Assembly: GCA_002332615.1 (NCBI GenBank)
Contig: DDAL01000032.1
Location: forward strand, 1 to 13,746
Reading direction: 5' to 3'
Length of the DNA: 13,746 bases
Source of the DNA: Sphingobacteriaceae bacterium UBA2059
Lineage (GTDB): Bacteria > Bacteroidota > Bacteroidia > Sphingobacteriales > Sphingobacteriaceae
Below are positions 13,401 to 13,746 of this stretch, piece by piece. The notes under the pieces are model-generated. The model was not told where the DNA came from. It saw only the letters and a program-made list of their open reading frames with translations, and ran no database searches. The position numbers were made by a program, and so were the translations under genes. How positions within the stretch are numbered: position 1 is the first letter of the stretch; every line of letters begins with the position of its first letter.

Positions 13401-13746
13401 ATGAAAAAAAGAAAAGTTGTAGTTGCCATTACAGGCGCAAGTGGCTCAATTTATGCAAAGGTTCTGTTTGACAGGTTAAGTTCTGTAGGGAGTAATATTG
13501 AAGTAGGTGTGGTGATGTCGGATAATGCAATGGATGTTTGGAAGCAGGAGCTTGGTAATGATGCCTATAATGACTATTCATTTTCTTTTTATTCGAAGAC
13601 TGATTTTTCGGCACCTTTTGCCTCCGGTTCTGCTAATTATGACTCAATGATCATTTGCCCCTGCTCAATGGGCACGCTTGGACGGATTGCAACCGGAGTA
13701 TCTAACGATTTAATATCCCGCGCCGCTGATGTGATCTTGAAAGAGC
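13401..13746 (+). CDS. ubiX: Flavin prenyltransferase UbiX (5' part, cut by window end)
   Basis: The first 115 codons of a protein that in this family is about 190 residues. It should join dimethylallyl phosphate to reduced FMN to make prenyl-FMN, the cofactor of UbiD-type decarboxylases. The N-terminal Rossmann motif AITGASGSIYA (residues 9-19) binds FMN, and the family block around ICPCSMGTLGRIATGV (85-100) with downstream SNDLISRAADV is intact. The ATG at 13401 gives the standard N-terminus. A consensus promoter and then a terminator lie upstream, so its expression may depend on readthrough or on a weaker promoter in the 36 bases after the terminator, where I see no TAnnTTTG box. The 3' end is outside the window. 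Confidence 0.92.
   Translation, partial: MKKRKVVVAITGASGSIYAKVLFDRLSSVGSNIEVGVVMSDNAMDVWKQELGNDAYNDYSFSFYSKTDFSAPFASGSANYDSMIICPCSMGTLGRIATGVSNDLISRAADVILKE

Noticed and set aside
13313..13470. Frame opening at ATG 13313 through the terminator into ubiX
   Set aside because: It runs through the terminator hairpin and overlaps ubiX out of frame, with no sign of protein-coding character.

Overview
The window looks like a chromosomal segment from a member of the Bacteroidota, probably a Sphingobacteriales or Cytophagales relative. This is inferred from protein style and promoter type; no database was searched. Supporting signs are a type III (GlnN) glutamine synthetase of 724 residues, a long 392-residue PurM of the Bacteroidota kind, a lack of strong Shine-Dalgarno sequences, and repeated matches to the Bacteroidota housekeeping promoter (TTTG or TTG, 19-20 bases, then TAnnTTTG). 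The genes are densely packed and mostly housekeeping. No insertion sequence, phage or CRISPR array is visible.

Layout. Positions 1-3491, minus strand: purM and glnN, each followed by a hairpin terminator. Positions 3492-4105: a long divergent intergenic region, AT-rich near glnN. It also holds a GC-richer patch with short repeats, a dyad and a possible tiny cysteine-rich ORF. Positions 4106-8839, plus strand: purL, then a probable three-gene operon of a TrmN6-type tRNA methyltransferase, a YfcE-like phosphoesterase and class I fructose-1,6-bisphosphatase. rnhA lies convergent to fbp and their stop codons overlap. Positions 9479-11384: a histidine kinase with a complete-looking LOV blue-light domain, overlapped by the gene of a single-domain response regulator. 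Positions 11586-12848: an arsenic unit of arsR plus arsM, with an ArsR-type dyad over the promoter. Positions 13041-13177, minus strand: tRNA-His with its own promoter and terminator. Positions 13263-13365: a consensus promoter followed about 65 bases later by a strong terminator with no ORF between, either a small RNA or an attenuated ubiX leader. The 5' part of ubiX runs off the end.

How the genes work together. GlnN makes glutamine. PurL, with PurQ and PurS encoded elsewhere, uses it to make FGAM, and PurM closes FGAM to AIR, so the left half joins nitrogen assimilation to purine synthesis. fbp serves gluconeogenesis. The LOV kinase and its receiver should form a light-responsive phosphotransfer pair whose output is not encoded here. 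ArsR and ArsM form a minimal arsenite-induced methylation unit with no efflux pump or arsenate reductase beside it.

The points most worth following up are the LOV kinase/receiver pair, the promoter-hairpin-terminator unit before ubiX, the apparently leaderless purM mRNA, the promoter evidence that purL starts at a TTG codon, two apparent U-U mismatches in the tRNA-His acceptor stem, and the repeat-rich glnN-purL intergenic region.
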